Part shown: positions 22,480 to 33,784 of the stretch, one piece after another | Layout of the letters: each line of letters starts with the position of its first letter | How positions within the stretch are numbered: the first letter of the stretch is position 1 | From: Eublepharis macularius | Taxonomy: Eukaryota; Chordata; Lepidosauria; Squamata; Eublepharidae | Assembly: GCF_028583425.1 (NCBI RefSeq) | Contig: NC_072796.1 | Location: forward strand, 143,973,464-144,037,463 | Direction of reading: 5' to 3' | Length of the DNA: 64,000 nt | Made by a program: the position numbers and the translations under genes | Notes under the pieces: generated by a model | Database searches by the model: none | Told to the model about the DNA's origin: nothing | Seen by the model: only the letters and a program-made list of their open reading frames with translations

Positions 22480-22990
22480 CGGCTTCTGGGACATCGTGTC
22501 AGCTGGTTCCGGGGCTGCCCTGCTCGGGTCTCCTCGTAGCCACCCTCCTGTTCACAGCGTCTGGGACTCACGGCAGCCTGGGATCTGTGCGGGGGGGGGC
22601 TGCCCTGGGCCCTGCCCACTGCCCTGTGTGCCCAAGTGCGTCCTCACCCCTTGCGTTTTGAGATCAGCCGTGCCGACCCTTCTTCTGTGGTGGCCCCAGA
22701 CTGGTGGCATCGCTCTGGGGCAGGCTGGGAGGCAAAGGGGCCGGAGAAGGAGCAGGCTCACCTGGGTCTGGCTGGGCTTGCACCTGCACACCTCGCTTGG
22801 GGCTGGAGCTCCGGCTGCTGGTGGCAGCTCCGAGATGTGCAGCAATGGCTTATGTCTGCCTCGGCTTGTCCGTGGGGGCGGTGGGGGGGGGGCTGTCTCT
22901 AGGGAGGTGGGGGCTGCTGGTGGCAGTGACCTGGGCTGTCCCAGGTCGGGATGGCTCCGGTGGGGAGCAGCCCCCAGGCTCTTCCAGTGT
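22480..22990. other. No recognisable feature
   Basis: GC-rich unique-looking DNA with short poly-G runs. I see no convincing exon, repeat family or promoter. Confidence 0.4.
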
Positions 22991-22994
22991 TTTA

Positions 22995-23085
22995 CTTTAC
23001 TCTAATTTATTTGATTTTTAACCCGCCCCCCCCTGCAAGCAGGCTCAGGGCGGGGTACAACAGAGGTAAAAATACACGGGATAAA
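22995..23085 (-). repeat. LINE 3' end fragment
   Basis: The + strand reads 'ctctaatttatttgattttt' followed by 'ctgcaagcaggctcagggcg', the antisense of the 3' terminal segment shared with the LINE tail at 51965-52135. Confidence 0.6.
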
Positions 23086-23514
23086 CGATGAAATCAGCCG
23101 TCTCAGGAGTGTCACTTTCAGAGTTATTTGCAGCCTGAACAATGAAACCAAAGGAAACAAACTAGAAACCCAGACTAAGACTGGCAGGGGAAGCAGCAGA
23201 CCGGCCGCCCCCCCCTGCCCCCGCCCCCCCCCCCACCGAGCCCCAGGGCTAAACTCCTCCGAGGAAAGAAGAGGGCGGGCAGTTCTCAGTGGCAAGCTCA
23301 GAGAGTGCTGGCGAGGGCCCCTTTTCCGTGAGAGGATCACGGCCCGGAGGGCTGCTGCTGCTGGGTGGACATCGGTGGCCCTTCAGGGCGGGAGCAGCCA
23401 GCTCTTTGGACTGGGCTACAGGCAGGCCTGCAGCCAGCCAGGCCAGCCCCGGTCCCTGCAGCCGACGCCGTGGAAGCCTGGCTGCTGCCTGTTGCACCTC
23501 TGAGGGCTCCCTCG

Positions 23515-23604
23515 GCAGGTTTCTGTGGCATACTTTGTAAACCGCTCTGAGTGGGCATTAAGTTGTCCTGAAGGACAGTATATAAATCGAACGTTGTTAT
23601 TAAC
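23515..23604 (+). repeat. 3' part of ACA/Squam-like SINE
   Basis: Contains 'actttgtaaaccgctctgag', 'cattaagttgtcctgaagga' and 'cagtatataaatcgaacg', a clean SINE 3' third. The head is missing. Confidence 0.8.
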
Positions 23605-23725
23605 ATTACAGAGGAGTTAGCCGTGTTAGTCTGTAGTAGCAAAATCAAAAAGAGTCCAGTAGCACCTTTAAGACTAACCAATTTTATTGGTTAGTCTTAA
23701 AGGTGCTACTGGACTCTTTTTGATT
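23605..23725. repeat. Penelope-like terminal repeat forming a perfect palindrome
   Basis: Starts with 'gaggagttagccgtgttagt', as the copy at 60738 does. Positions 23643-23682 and 23686-23725 are perfect 40-base inverted copies around a 3-base TTT centre. The hammerhead-like part is absent. Confidence 0.8.
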
Positions 23726-23729
23726 AATA

Positions 23730-25560
23730 TTACAGTGAACTTTCAAAACATCCCACAAGTGCTCAGCCCCCAACGACGTCCATCTCACTGGCCAAACCGC
23801 CAACAGGTGATGGGTGTCGCAAGCAGTCTGCCGCATTTTGCAGTTCGTTCCAAAAGCCACAGCTCTCAATTGCTGCCAGCCGAGGCCAGGAGGAGGACGA
23901 GGAGGAGCAGCTCACCAGAGGGGGGGGGGGCTTTGCGTAACTCTTCTGGGGGGGGCAGGGAGAGCAGGGCTGCCACTCTGGCCTCGGACGCTCTCGAGCC
24001 TCCCCAAAGGGATCTCTCCAACACAGGAGAGAGGCTGGAGGGCAGGGCCCTAGAGAGCAAGATGGTCCCCTTTCAAGTAAAGCGGCTCCTACAGTCAACA
24101 AGAGGCCCAGGAAGCTTGCCTGGACGCAGACTGGGAAATGAGCTTGCTGTTGTGACACTGCGACCGAGGCCCGTACCACTCGCTACCGGCTGAGAAGGGG
24201 GCGCAGCATTTTGCGCTTGCCCAGACTCCCGAGCGATGCACCTCTGAAGCCGGTCTCTGTGGGACTGGCTCTGTCCCATGCCAGTGCCCTGGGTCTGGAG
24301 CTTCTAAAGGGCTCATTCCGTAGTGTCCCGATGCCATCTCGTCCCACAGCGGCCCTTCCACTCCTTGCTTTACTCAGGCATTTGGAGCAGGGGAGCCTGC
24401 TGGCCAAGCACTCGGAACAAAGAGGACTAAACACATGGCTCAGCACCCCTTCCTCCCCTCTCTGTGGCCCCAAAGTGGGCCGCTGCTCTGCCACGTGTGC
24501 TGACCAGAGGAGCAGTTCTGAGCCAGGCTGAGGCCTTCTTCTTCTTCTTGCTCCTGAGGACATAAACTCTGCTCAGAATACTGGATGGCTCTCCCACGGG
24601 CTTGAGGGGCCCACGCAGCCGGAATCGCCAGCCAGATGAATGTCACGAACGGGCCTGAGCAGGTGGCCCAGTGGCTTTGGGGTGAGGCGCCCTGGGGGTG
24701 GGAGTGAAGGGCCACGGCTGACACCCAGCTCCAAGTCTCCTTTTCGCCAGCACCAGGGGCCGGCAGACATTCTCCGCACCTGCCCAGAGGCAGCAGGGGG
24801 CTAAACTGAAGCTCAGGCCAGACAAGAGTGAGGCGCGGTTGGAGGCTCCCACAGCCAGTAGTTGCCTCTGGGGTGCCCTCAGCAGAAGCACACAGCGTGC
24901 TTACAGATTCCTGTCAAAATGCGTAAAAGTTGCGTTAAAAGCATTGCTTGTTGGAATGTTAACTGTACGTACTCCGGTAGTGGTGGAAGAATTCTTTCCC
25001 GAAGCTGCTGCTTCTCTCCTGGCTCCCAGGCACCCCCCAACAGAGCTTTTTAAAGCAGTGCTGAAGTGACGAGAAATGGGGTTGATGGGGGGGCTGGGGG
25101 CAGAGGGGAGCGTTCCACAGTAGTGGTGACAGGCGGTGTCATTCCCATGTGCCTACATGTGCGACAATGTGGTTGTCACAAGACGCTGTGAAGAGGCTGG
25201 GGGTGGGCTTTGTGGTTGTAGTCATTCGAACAATGTGGTCGTTACACTAGGATTGCCTGACGGCTGGACAAGGAGCCTGGCTGCTCAATGGGGGGAGGGC
25301 TGGCACCTCAAGCCCAAGGAAATGTGTCAAGGTCCGGCTTACAACCCAGCTGGGCACGGGGAGCCGGGGTTGGGAAGAAGATCCTGCCTTCTGTTCACGT
25401 ACCTGAGTGGCATTTGAGGGGGAGGCTGGGCAGGGACCAGACAGCCGCCTGCGAAGGGACTCAAGGGGCTCCGTGCTTCGGCTTCAGGGCATTGCTGAGT
25501 CCTTGGGGCAGCCAGGAGCGAGGAGTGCCGTGGCTTGATGCCTCCCTGACCCGTCTCCGT
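23730..25560. other. No recognisable gene
   Basis: Mixed unique and probably old repeat DNA. A GAGGAGGA-type purine run lies near 23885-23910. I found no exon with supported splice signals and could not classify any repeat family. Confidence 0.4.
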
Positions 25561-25569
25561 GGGGGGTTC

Positions 25570-25765
25570 TGCATATTTATTTAGGTCATTTATAGTCTTC
25601 CTTTCTCACTGAGACTCAAGACGGATTACGTAGTGTGAGATTAGGACAATCAGTATCAAGGACATTTCCATACAGTGTCAAGGACATTTCCATAAACAAT
25701 GTCATAGGGTAGATAAATACAAGTTTACAAAGACAGAGCATTAGCCAGGATCCAATACGGAGTTG
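25570..25765 (-). repeat. Unclassified interspersed repeat, shared family
   Basis: Contains 'tttctcactgagactcaaga', 'aaggacatttccataaacaa', 'tgtcatagggtagataaata' and 'ttagccaggatccaatac'. The same order of blocks occurs at 50582-50780 and 63690-63815, with a decayed piece near 19770-19880. Probably a LINE or SINE 3' region on the minus strand. The internal 'caaggacatttccata' block is duplicated in this copy. Confidence 0.65.
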
Positions 25766-25769
25766 AAGG

Positions 25770-27780
25770 ACTGCTAAAAGAGGCTATCCATACAGCTCAA
25801 TACTGGAGAGAACTAAAAAGCATTCACCCCCTCCACCTCACCCCCCCCCAGCCCAAAGATGCTCCTTCTGCCTCTTGCTCTCGCTTGAGATTTTCCAAGG
25901 GACGTCGTGCCATCTAGCCACTGCCAGGCAGCCTTGCTGAGCGTCTGTGCCCACGGCTGTGGGGTGCGGCGGCTCTGCCGGGCCCTGACAGCCTGGCCTT
26001 GTTCTCTCTGCCAGACCCATTCCGGCCCTCCCCCCTTTCCTGACCTCTGCCATTTCAGCTCTGGTGCAAGTGCCCTGCCTCGCCGTTGGCCCGCATTGGG
26101 CCCCTGGAGTTCGGAGGAGGCCGCCGCATTCAGCCTGTCTCTGTGCTCTTGCCGCTCCTGTTGCAGGAAGCCTGTAGGTAAACGGAGGCGGAGGAGGATG
26201 CTCTGGGCAGGGCTGCGAAGGGCCAGCCCGAGAGGCAGGAGGGCACCCGTTTCCCCCTGCAGGGAGCAGAGTGGGCACTGGCCTGCCCGCGTGACCTGCC
26301 TGGTGTGAGGCCGTGGGTGGCTGTGGGGTCAGCAGGGGCTTCTCCCCCTGTCAAGCGGCTGTCTGTGATGCCAGCGTGGGCAGCCATGTGGCACCTTCAG
26401 GATCAGCGGGTTCATAGGATCTGAAGCTGCCGGGCTCCTGGCCTTTCTGTGCAGAGAGGACCGCGGCCGGGGGTGGTTGTAAAGCGCACGCTGAGGACCA
26501 CCCACAGCTGCTCCTGCCCGGGTCAGTTGGAAGGGAGCTTTGCCTTCTTCCAGGCTGCGGCCTCAGCAGGGGGGGTGTCTGTGTGTCTCCTACGCTGAGC
26601 AAGCACCAGTCCGCTTCCTCCTTGCTTTGCAGTGCTGCTCCCAGAGGGGGCCCAGCTGTGCATCCTGGCAGGGTTTCGCCCCGCTCTGCTTCCCAGGTTC
26701 TTGTGGGCCCTCAAAGAAAAGACACCCGTCACCCTCGCCCCCCGAGCACATTCTGAGGAGGATGGGTGGAGGAGCAGGGGGCTGACCCCAGGCTTGGAGG
26801 GGTGGTGTGGCAAGAGAAACCTGTGGCTAGCACTGGGAAGCGCCGGTGCTCAGCACCACACAGACGGAGCAGTGTTGGGCCATTGTGTGTGGAGCTCTCT
26901 GTGTGGTTTGCCTCGGGGACAGGGAGGGAGGGAGGGAGGTCTTCACTGCCGTGGCCAGGTGCATCTGCCCTACCTGTTGAGTAGCCAACCGTAGGGCTGC
27001 TAACTTGCTCCATCCGGGCTCCTGTCTTTGGAAGGGTGACCTGACAAGGGAACCTGCAACAGGGAAACCTCCTCGCTGCAAGGAACGGTGTGTTTTCCTT
27101 GCGGCGGCAGCATTGGGGGGGGGGGCGGGAGGTGCAAGGAAAAAGTTGCCCTTACAGAGAATGAAGGGGTGGCCTAACATCCTCGGGGAGCGGCCTGCTG
27201 CTTAGGCCCGGGGGCTGTCCTGCGGCTGGCGGTCTCTAAGAGCCCTTCCTGCCTCACCTGTGGCCTGGAGTGCAGGGGAAGAGGCATCCCCCTCTCCCCT
27301 CCCCCCCCAGGCAGCGTGCTGGCAGCCTCGTCCACATGTGATCTTGAGCGTGGGGTGCAAGAGACTCCCCGTTTTCTGGTTTTGTCCTTGTTGGTGCCAC
27401 TCTTGGGGCACGGCCTGGAAGAGTGCAGGCCCCAAACACTTCCTGTGCTGGCCATTGAAGCGTGTTTCCAGCTGGCACCGTGGCCTCTTTGCCCCTTGCT
27501 GGTGTGGCTGGCAGGGCAGGATAACAGCTGGGGCAGCAGGGACAGTGTTGGTTCCCCGTGGCAGGGCCACAGGAGCCCTCTGGGGAGCTTTCCTGTCTGT
27601 TCGGCTGGCAGCGAACGGGTTAAGGGCCCCCGGCTGCTGCTGTCGTTGGCAGCCAAGGCAGCGATTGTGGTGGCCGGATGGGCTCCCTCCATTGTGCGCG
27701 CTGAATGGGAGCTCTTTTGCTGCCCGCCCGGTTAATAATTCATGAGGCTGCCGCTGAGTGCTGGGCGGGTGGGGAGGCGA
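25770..27780. other. No recognisable gene
   Basis: GC-rich intergenic DNA between the candidate gene at 20.5 kb and the PLEC leader. At 27731-27743 there is an HNF1-like GTTAATAATTCAT (11 of 13 consensus positions by eye). I see no supported exon. Confidence 0.4.
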
Positions 27781-27785
27781 GATAG

Positions 27786-27811
27786 ACACACACACACACA
27801 CACACACACAC
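27786..27811. repeat. (AC)n microsatellite
   Basis: An uninterrupted run of 13 AC dinucleotides. A GGA-triplet run follows at about 27838-27858. Confidence 0.95.
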
Positions 27812-27859
27812 GCCCTGCCAGAGCTGCAGTGCTCAGTGGAGGAGGAGGAGGAGGAGGAG

Positions 27860-28081
27860 CTTCCGCTGCCAAAAACACTGGATGTTGCTAACCGAGGAAG
27901 CCCAGGTCCCCTGGCCACTGCTGGAGCCGTGTGACGCCTGCCCAGCGCTGGGCTGCCCGGCAGAATTGCCCCCTCCCACGCTGCCTGCCTGCTGCCCACT
28001 GCTTCATGCCCGGCCAGGGCTTCCTGCCATGCTTCCTGGGGAAGTGCAGAGCAGCTCAGCCCGTGCAGCTGCCAAGAGACG
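27860..28081 (+). other. PLEC: Candidate 5' leader exon of PLEC (start approximate)
   Basis: A strong donor ACG|GTGAGT ends the segment at 28081. Two ATG-initiated frames reach it. The one from 28006 (MPGQGFLPCFLGKC, 25 codons) ends in phase 1 and could join PLEC exon 2. The one from 27882 ends in phase 2 and would not read into exon 1c. A third possibility is a non-coding leader spliced to the acceptor in front of exon 1c; mouse plectin is known to have leader exons splicing to 1c. No plectin-like residues are visible, so the assignment rests on position and splice signal only. Confidence 0.35.
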
Positions 28082-30327
28082 GTGAGTGGCCCTCAGACTG
28101 TGCCTGGCCGTTGGGGGGGGGCAACTGTGGTGGGAGACAGGGCCTCGGGGGGCAGGCGGAGGCACCGTTGTGGTCATTGCTGGGCAATTCGGGCCTGCAG
28201 CAGGTGTCGCTGGCAATTGCTGGATGGATGCAGAAGCAGGGAGTGGTGACATGTGGGCTGCCCCGGCTGAAGGCTGGTTGGCATTCTGCAGAATGTCACT
28301 GCCTGGTAAAAGCAGCTGGCCGAGGCGCGTGGCGTGGCCATGGCAGGGGGTGGTTGGTACACGCGTGGGCAGCCGATCCCAGGCCTCACACTGCCTGTGC
28401 TGCACCCAGGCAGGAGCGGTGGGGTGGGGTGGGGTGGGGTGGGAGGCAGGGACTGGTTAGTCCAGCTGGGCAAGAGCACCAGCTTGCTGGACTGGTTCCG
28501 GTGGTCGTGGCTTGGCCATCCAGTCTGGCTGACATGGAGGGGGGAAGCAGGGCGAGGCAGACTGGGGCCTGGGGGTGGAAGAAGATCCCTCTCAGAGGAG
28601 GGGGGGAACTGGCTGAGCCCACTGGGGGGGCATGCCTCCCCCCTTCTGCTGCCAGGGAACTAGTGCCTGGGGAGGGGCTGGGGGCTGTTCTGCTCGCCCC
28701 TCCCTCTACTGCTGGCGTGTCCATGGCAACGGAGAGGTGCTCAGCTGCAGGCGGAACCGGAGCTGTCAGATCCCCCCCACCCCCAGCTTCTGAAGGCAGG
28801 GAGGGCTGGGAGGGGGCTGGCGCGTGGGCCACCCGGCTGAAGGCTGGGAGGAGCCGGGCCCACTGCTGCCCCCCAAAGGCTTGGGGGTGGCCCTGCGGAG
28901 GCCAAGGAAGGCGCTGACTTGTGGCCCTGCGGAGGCATTTGCTTGGGGGTCAGGGGTGATGAATATTTGTCTGCCTGTCCTTGAGGTGGGGGGAGACCGA
29001 CCCTGCCTCTGCCGGGGGGGGGAGTGCTCCAGTGTCAAGGCCTGCGGAGGGGTGCCAGGGTCTCTCAGCTCTGGGAGGGCGGGGTGGGGGGGAGGGTGAA
29101 GCACCGACTGCAGGTGGAGCTCTCTGTGGGGCCAGAGTTTGGGGCGTCCTGAGAACTGGCGCAGCTGAAGGACCCCTCCTCACCCAGGCGCAGGCAGGAG
29201 TGAAGGGGGGGCCAGGCGTGGAGACTTCTTGTAGGAGATGGGGCGTGTCAGGCACGGGACTGAGGGGCTGGCAGTAGTCCTACAGCCTTGGGGGGGGGGC
29301 TCTTCACCACTGGGATTAGGCTAATGGGGCTTTTAATAGTCCAGGCGGGAGTGGGGGAGGTGCCTGCAGGCGTCAAGTCCCACCACAGGCCCCTTCCTTC
29401 ATCTGGAGTCTTGGATGCTTCCAAAGTCTTCCTGCCCCTTTCCTGGAGTTTGGTGGCTCGCTTAGACCACTCGGGACTTCAGGCCTTCGTTTTGGAGAGG
29501 AAGGGAGCTGGACCCCCCCTTGAAAAGCAAGCCTGGGGGGGCGGCCTGGCCAGGCCCCCCTAATGCCCAGTGACCACACGGCCTGGCCTGGGCAAGGCGC
29601 CCCCTCTCGGCCCAATTGTTCCCTGTCAGCGAGAGGGTCGCAGCTCTCCCCCAGGTATGCAGCGCTGTGTTGGCTCTCAGGCTGTGATGCTGGAGGGCAG
29701 ATGCGTTTCAGGCCACTGACTCAAGGGCTGGTAGTGCATGGAGGGGGGTCCGGATGGTCCCCTCCCCATGACAAACGGCCTGGCCTGAGGGAGGCTGCCT
29801 CTGTGGGGCCAGAACACGGATCTGTTCCCCAAATGCCTTCCTTCTGGGCTGATGGATTTTGCTCCTGTGGACTATAATATTTGGGGTCGGGGAAGGAAGA
29901 AAGACACGCCCCCCCCCCCTGAGGCTCCGCTTTGGTTCTGCTTCTGGAGTTAGGAATGGGCACAGCTTGGCTCACTTTCCCGAGTGGCCTGGCTCTGCTC
30001 TCGGTTTCTGGCTTCTCCGGGTCTGAGCCTGGCCGGCACGGCTGGCTGCTCCTCTTGAGCCATCCCTTTTGAATTCCTGGTTCCTGTGTGGAGGGCGGGG
30101 AGAGGCAGTGGTGGGCGCCTGCTGGACCCTTTGCTCTGGGGAGCACTGAGGCACAGGAGGGGGGTGGATCGTTGCTCCAGAGCAGTTGAACTGTGCCTTG
30201 CATGGTAGCCAGAGCTCGGGGGCACAGGAAGTCAGGCAGCGTCCCCGGGGGCAGGGGCAGGGCGGAGTGTGGCAGAAGCTGGGGGGGGGGCCTCCTCATG
30301 CCCTGACTCTCTTGCTCCCCCTGGTAG
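28082..30327 (+). other. PLEC upstream intron, no gene seen
   Basis: Repeat-poor GC-rich DNA. A GGGGT tandem (28424-28443) with the following G runs is G4-prone. No further exon supported. Confidence 0.45.
28424..28443 (+). repeat. (GGGGT)n tandem, G-quadruplex-prone
   Basis: Four GGGGT units in a row, followed by GGGAGG and another GGG. Four or more G runs separated by single bases meet the usual G4 rule on the + strand. Confidence 0.85.
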
Positions 30328-30333
30328 GAGGTG

Positions 30334-30523
30334 ATGTCTGCCCTACGGAAGGAGAAGCCTAGGACAGCCGAGGAGAGCTCGAGCGGCAGCAGCGGGTCGC
30401 CCAGTCCGGGGGACACCCTGCCCTGGAACCTCCCCAAGCACCAGCGGACCAAGAGGACCAAGGCTGCCTCTGGCAACGGCACCGTGCTGGACCCTGCCGA
30501 GAGGGCCGTCCTCCGCATTGCCG
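30334..30523 (+). CDS. PLEC: PLEC alternative first coding exon 1c
   Basis: Encodes 63 residues plus one base, phase 1, at donor GCCG|GTAGGC. It shares GSSGSPSPGDTLPWNL and VLDPAERAVLRIA with mammalian plectin exon 1c (where I recall VLDPAERAVIRIA). The split codon G|AY would restore the Asp that opens plectin exon 2 (DERDRVQ). Plectin is a giant cytolinker joining intermediate filaments to actin, microtubules and membranes; the first exon sets its location, and 1c is linked to microtubule binding in mammals. A good acceptor (ctccccctggtag) ends at 30327, so the exon starts at 30328 with GAGGTG before the ATG. This means 1c is spliced from an upstream leader at least some of the time. The middle basic part (KHQRTKRTK) differs from mammals. 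Exon 2 is outside the window. Confidence 0.92.
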
Positions 30524-32640
30524 GTAGGCGGGGCGCCGGTGGCGAGTCAGGAGCGGGGAAGGGGCTAGCCAGGGTGGGCCTGGGCCGTGTGGGAGTTGGG
30601 AGGGGGAGCCGGGCCGGGCGCAGGAGGCTCCGGAGGTTGTGTTGCGGTTTTTGTCTGGTGCTTGCCCTGAGGGCCTTTGTGGTGGGGTGTGTGTGTGTGT
30701 TGCGTCTTCGTTGAAGATAATTATGCTCACGGGGGCGGGGGGGGCGGGATGAAGTCTTGAGGAGGTCTGTGGTGTTGCTGTCATTCGGGCCCCCAGTGCC
30801 TCCGCTCGCCCTGAGGCCACCTGGGCCCAGTTGTGGGGGCGGACGGGGCCCTTCTGCTCCCTGTGGCTGTTGAGAGACCTCAGGGCAGGCTGCTTGTGAC
30901 TGCAGGCTGCTTGTGAGAAGCTGTCTGGGGTAGGGGCTGGTGTCGCGGAGTCCAGAAGCCACGGCCGGTCCCAGAAAGGCCCCTTTCCTCCGTGGCCTGG
31001 CCTCCTGCGGGGCCCTGGGCCTCGGCTCCGCCAGGGTGTTTCTAGGCGCCTGTGGCGGCGCGTCAGTTGTCGATGGCTTGCGTCTGTCCCGGCACTTCCT
31101 CACTAGCACCCGCCTGGTGCCAGGGACTACCCCTCTCTCCGGGGGGGGGGGTGTCAGCGAAGGCGGCTGACAGGGGCAGGGGCTGCCTTGGTCCCTCGGC
31201 TGCTTGTGGTCAGGGCCTGGCGTGAGCGGCCTCTCCCTTCCGAAACCCACTGGAAGAATGCCTGAGACCCCTTGCCTCCGAGGGAGTCCCGGGGTGCCAC
31301 CTGGCCCCGCTCAGGGTTTTGGCCCTGTGGCAAACAGATGGGGCAAAACTGGGAGAGAAAAAGGGCTTGGCCCTCAGAGACTTGTACACTCCATTCACAT
31401 AATCTTGTTCTTTAAACATTATTCCTCTGAGGAGGGATATTTGCTTGCATGGCTCCTCAACATATCAAATATTAACTGATTCAGAAAAATGAAAGAGAGG
31501 AAGGAGGCCGTGCTAATCTGGGGCGTATTCCCCTCCCGCCCCCCGCCCCCCCCGAATTGCCATTCTGCCTCTTGCATGGGCCCTGCTGCAAGCAAAACCT
31601 TGTTTATTAACCATTAATATGAATCCAGGGCATCTAATATGCAGACGAGTAGTTGGAGCTTCTCTTCCTGAGCCATTCAGCCTCTAATGGGGCAGTGGGG
31701 AGCGCCTGTTGCCAGGCAACAGCGGCCATTTTATGCCCTTTGGGTGGGGGAGGATAGCAACTGCCTACATTTTTTTTTTACTGAAGAGGTCAGACTGTAA
31801 CAGGCCCCCCCCCACGGCCTCTGCCCTTCCCCTCTGGCGGGACCAGCCTGCAAGAGGGCAGGGGCTGGGGGGAAGGGGGTGGGCCCTCTAGTGCCCCCCC
31901 CCGGTGTGGCATGCTCCTTGCGGGCTGTGGTGTCCAGGCCTCGGGGCGTTGTTATTCTCAGGCCTTCTCTCTAGAAGCGCCCGCAGTGAGTGGGGCTGTC
32001 CCTCCCCACAGCCTCGCCATCTCAAGATCTGGGTCAGGAGAGCACAGCCCACTTGAGAGGCAGGGTAAGGCAGGGCCCTCCAAAGACCCTGTTTGAATGC
32101 TGAGCACCAGGCTGGGTTCCTGCCCGATGGGAGAAGGGCTCTAGGCAGACACCCTGATAAAGCCCCGATGTGGCCTAAAGCAAGAGCCAGGGGCCGGGGA
32201 GGGGGGCCGGACCTTCAGAAGCCCAAACCCAAAGCCTCCTAGCCTTACTTCCTCCTTCCTCTGCATTGTAGTAGCTGAAAGGTGGGAGGAAGGAGGAGGC
32301 AGGACAACCACGGAAGCCAGGCAGAGAGAGGCACGTGGCCTTGGGCACTGCCCTCCCGGGGTCCCGCCTGGCCCAGTTTCTGGAGCGGAGTGGACCTGCT
32401 GTGCTGCATGGGGGCCTGAGAGAGCTTGCCCTCCTAGTGGACGAGCCGCCTGTCGCGGGAGCATTGGCTTTGGGGGCAGAGGGACCGAACAAAGGAGTGG
32501 CTTGGTGGAGCTGGAGGAGGAAAATGCCCAGAGGAATGACAAGGCGTGGCTGCTGGGACGATGCCCTGGTCCCTTCCCAGGGGTCGCAGGAAGGCTCGGC
32601 TCAGATTTCCAGAGGACCGCCGGGAAGCCTGAGAGCAGAG
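30524..32640 (+). other. PLEC intron after exon 1c
   Basis: Mostly unique DNA. The segment 31390-31760 is less GC-rich than its surroundings and includes the X-box-like palindrome listed separately. No exon seen. Confidence 0.5.
31708..31735. promoter_or_regulatory. X-box (RFX-type) palindrome with adjacent YY1-like site
   Basis: GTTGCCAGGCAAC at 31708-31720 is a perfect inverted repeat with a 1-base centre and fits the RFX X-box pattern. GCGGCCATTTT follows directly at 31722-31732 and contains the YY1 core CCAT. It lies 1.2 kb downstream of exon 1c in non-repeat DNA. Function is inferred only. Confidence 0.4.
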
Positions 32641-32689
32641 GGGGCGGTTTGCTCGCTTGATGATCTCTAGGAACTGCCTCTATGCGGCT

Positions 32690-33780
32690 GGCCTTAATGG
32701 AAATTCCCGGGGGAAGAAACGGGCATGAAACAGCTGGGCAGCCATTGCGGATCTTTCAGCGCTGGGGTGCCACGAATGCTGCATCCGGCCCTTCCTGCAG
32801 GAGAACGGCTTCCCCGTTTTGGACCAACTGATGTTTCCAAACCGTTTTCAAGGGTAGCCCCGCATAAAAGGGTGCTCCAGTAGTCTAACCTGGATATGAC
32901 CAGACCATGGATTACCTTGGCCAGGTCACACGTATCACGTGAAGATGAGAAAAGGCGCTGTGACCACAGAGTGGACCTGGGCATCCGACTGTAGGACAGG
33001 ATCCAGCAGAACCCCCAAGCTGCAAAGCTGCTCCCTCGTGGGCAGAGGGACTCCCCCCAGTCCCCAAGTAGCTTCTCCATCGACCAAGAGCACCTCAATC
33101 CTGCCTGGACTGAGCTCCACTTTCCTGGCCCTCCCCGAATCCTTGTTGGAGATGCTTTAGGCTGTTCCTGCTTTGGGCAGGGGGGTGGGCTAGACAGCCT
33201 GTAAGACCCTTCCAACTCAAGGTTCTTTGATTCTATGATCCATCCCATCGTAGGCAGACCCACCAGGCTGGTTTTCATCATTGTACTGGTGGCCCCTGAC
33301 TCGAGTTTCCCAGATGACCCCTCCCATCATTGTTATGTACCTGTTAAATAGCCTGAGAAACAAGATGGAACACTGCAGGACCCCATAGCATAAATGGGCC
33401 AGGAAGCAATTTTCCCCACGCCACTTCCCGGAATCAGCGGGTCAAGTCAGAGCAGAACTGCCTTCGTATGGTGCCCTCTACTCCCAGCCAGCCACTCCAG
33501 AGAGGCACAATGATTGATGGTACGGAAAGTGCCCGAGAATCCAGAGGGTTACACTTCCCTTGCCTCTGTCTTGGTCAGAGTCATCGGCCCTGACCAAGGC
33601 TGTTTCCATCCCAACCACAGGTCTGAATCCAGATTGAAAGCGGGCCAGAGAATCTGCCTCCTCCCAGGCTGCCTGGCCTCCATGTTTACATCTGTGTAGG
33701 TCAAATGCAGCACCTCGAATGATGCCTGAGCCGGAGATGCCCAGGAAACTGATTTCACAGGGAACTTTCCACACCAAGGA
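32690..33780 (-). mobile_element. L2/CR1-like LINE remnant
   Basis: The minus strand contains decayed versions of the ORF2 C-terminal block. About 32910-32840 gives VISRLDYWSTLLCGATL, matching the SRLDYCN(A/S)LYAG block elsewhere. About 33640-33480 retains FQSGFRPVVGMETALV, the reverse-transcriptase start seen in the element at 11409. Heavily broken. Confidence 0.7.
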
Positions 33781-33784
33781 TTTC

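Noticed and set aside
27725-27750. HNF1-like site as a PLEC promoter element
   Set aside because: Two of 13 positions differ from the consensus and there is no supporting context beyond proximity to a candidate exon, so it is only mentioned in the regional description.
29721-31250. 509-residue minus-strand frame over PLEC exon 1c
   Set aside because: It is the antisense of a clearly conserved plectin exon and flanking GC-rich intron, Pro/Ser-rich, without a recognisable domain.
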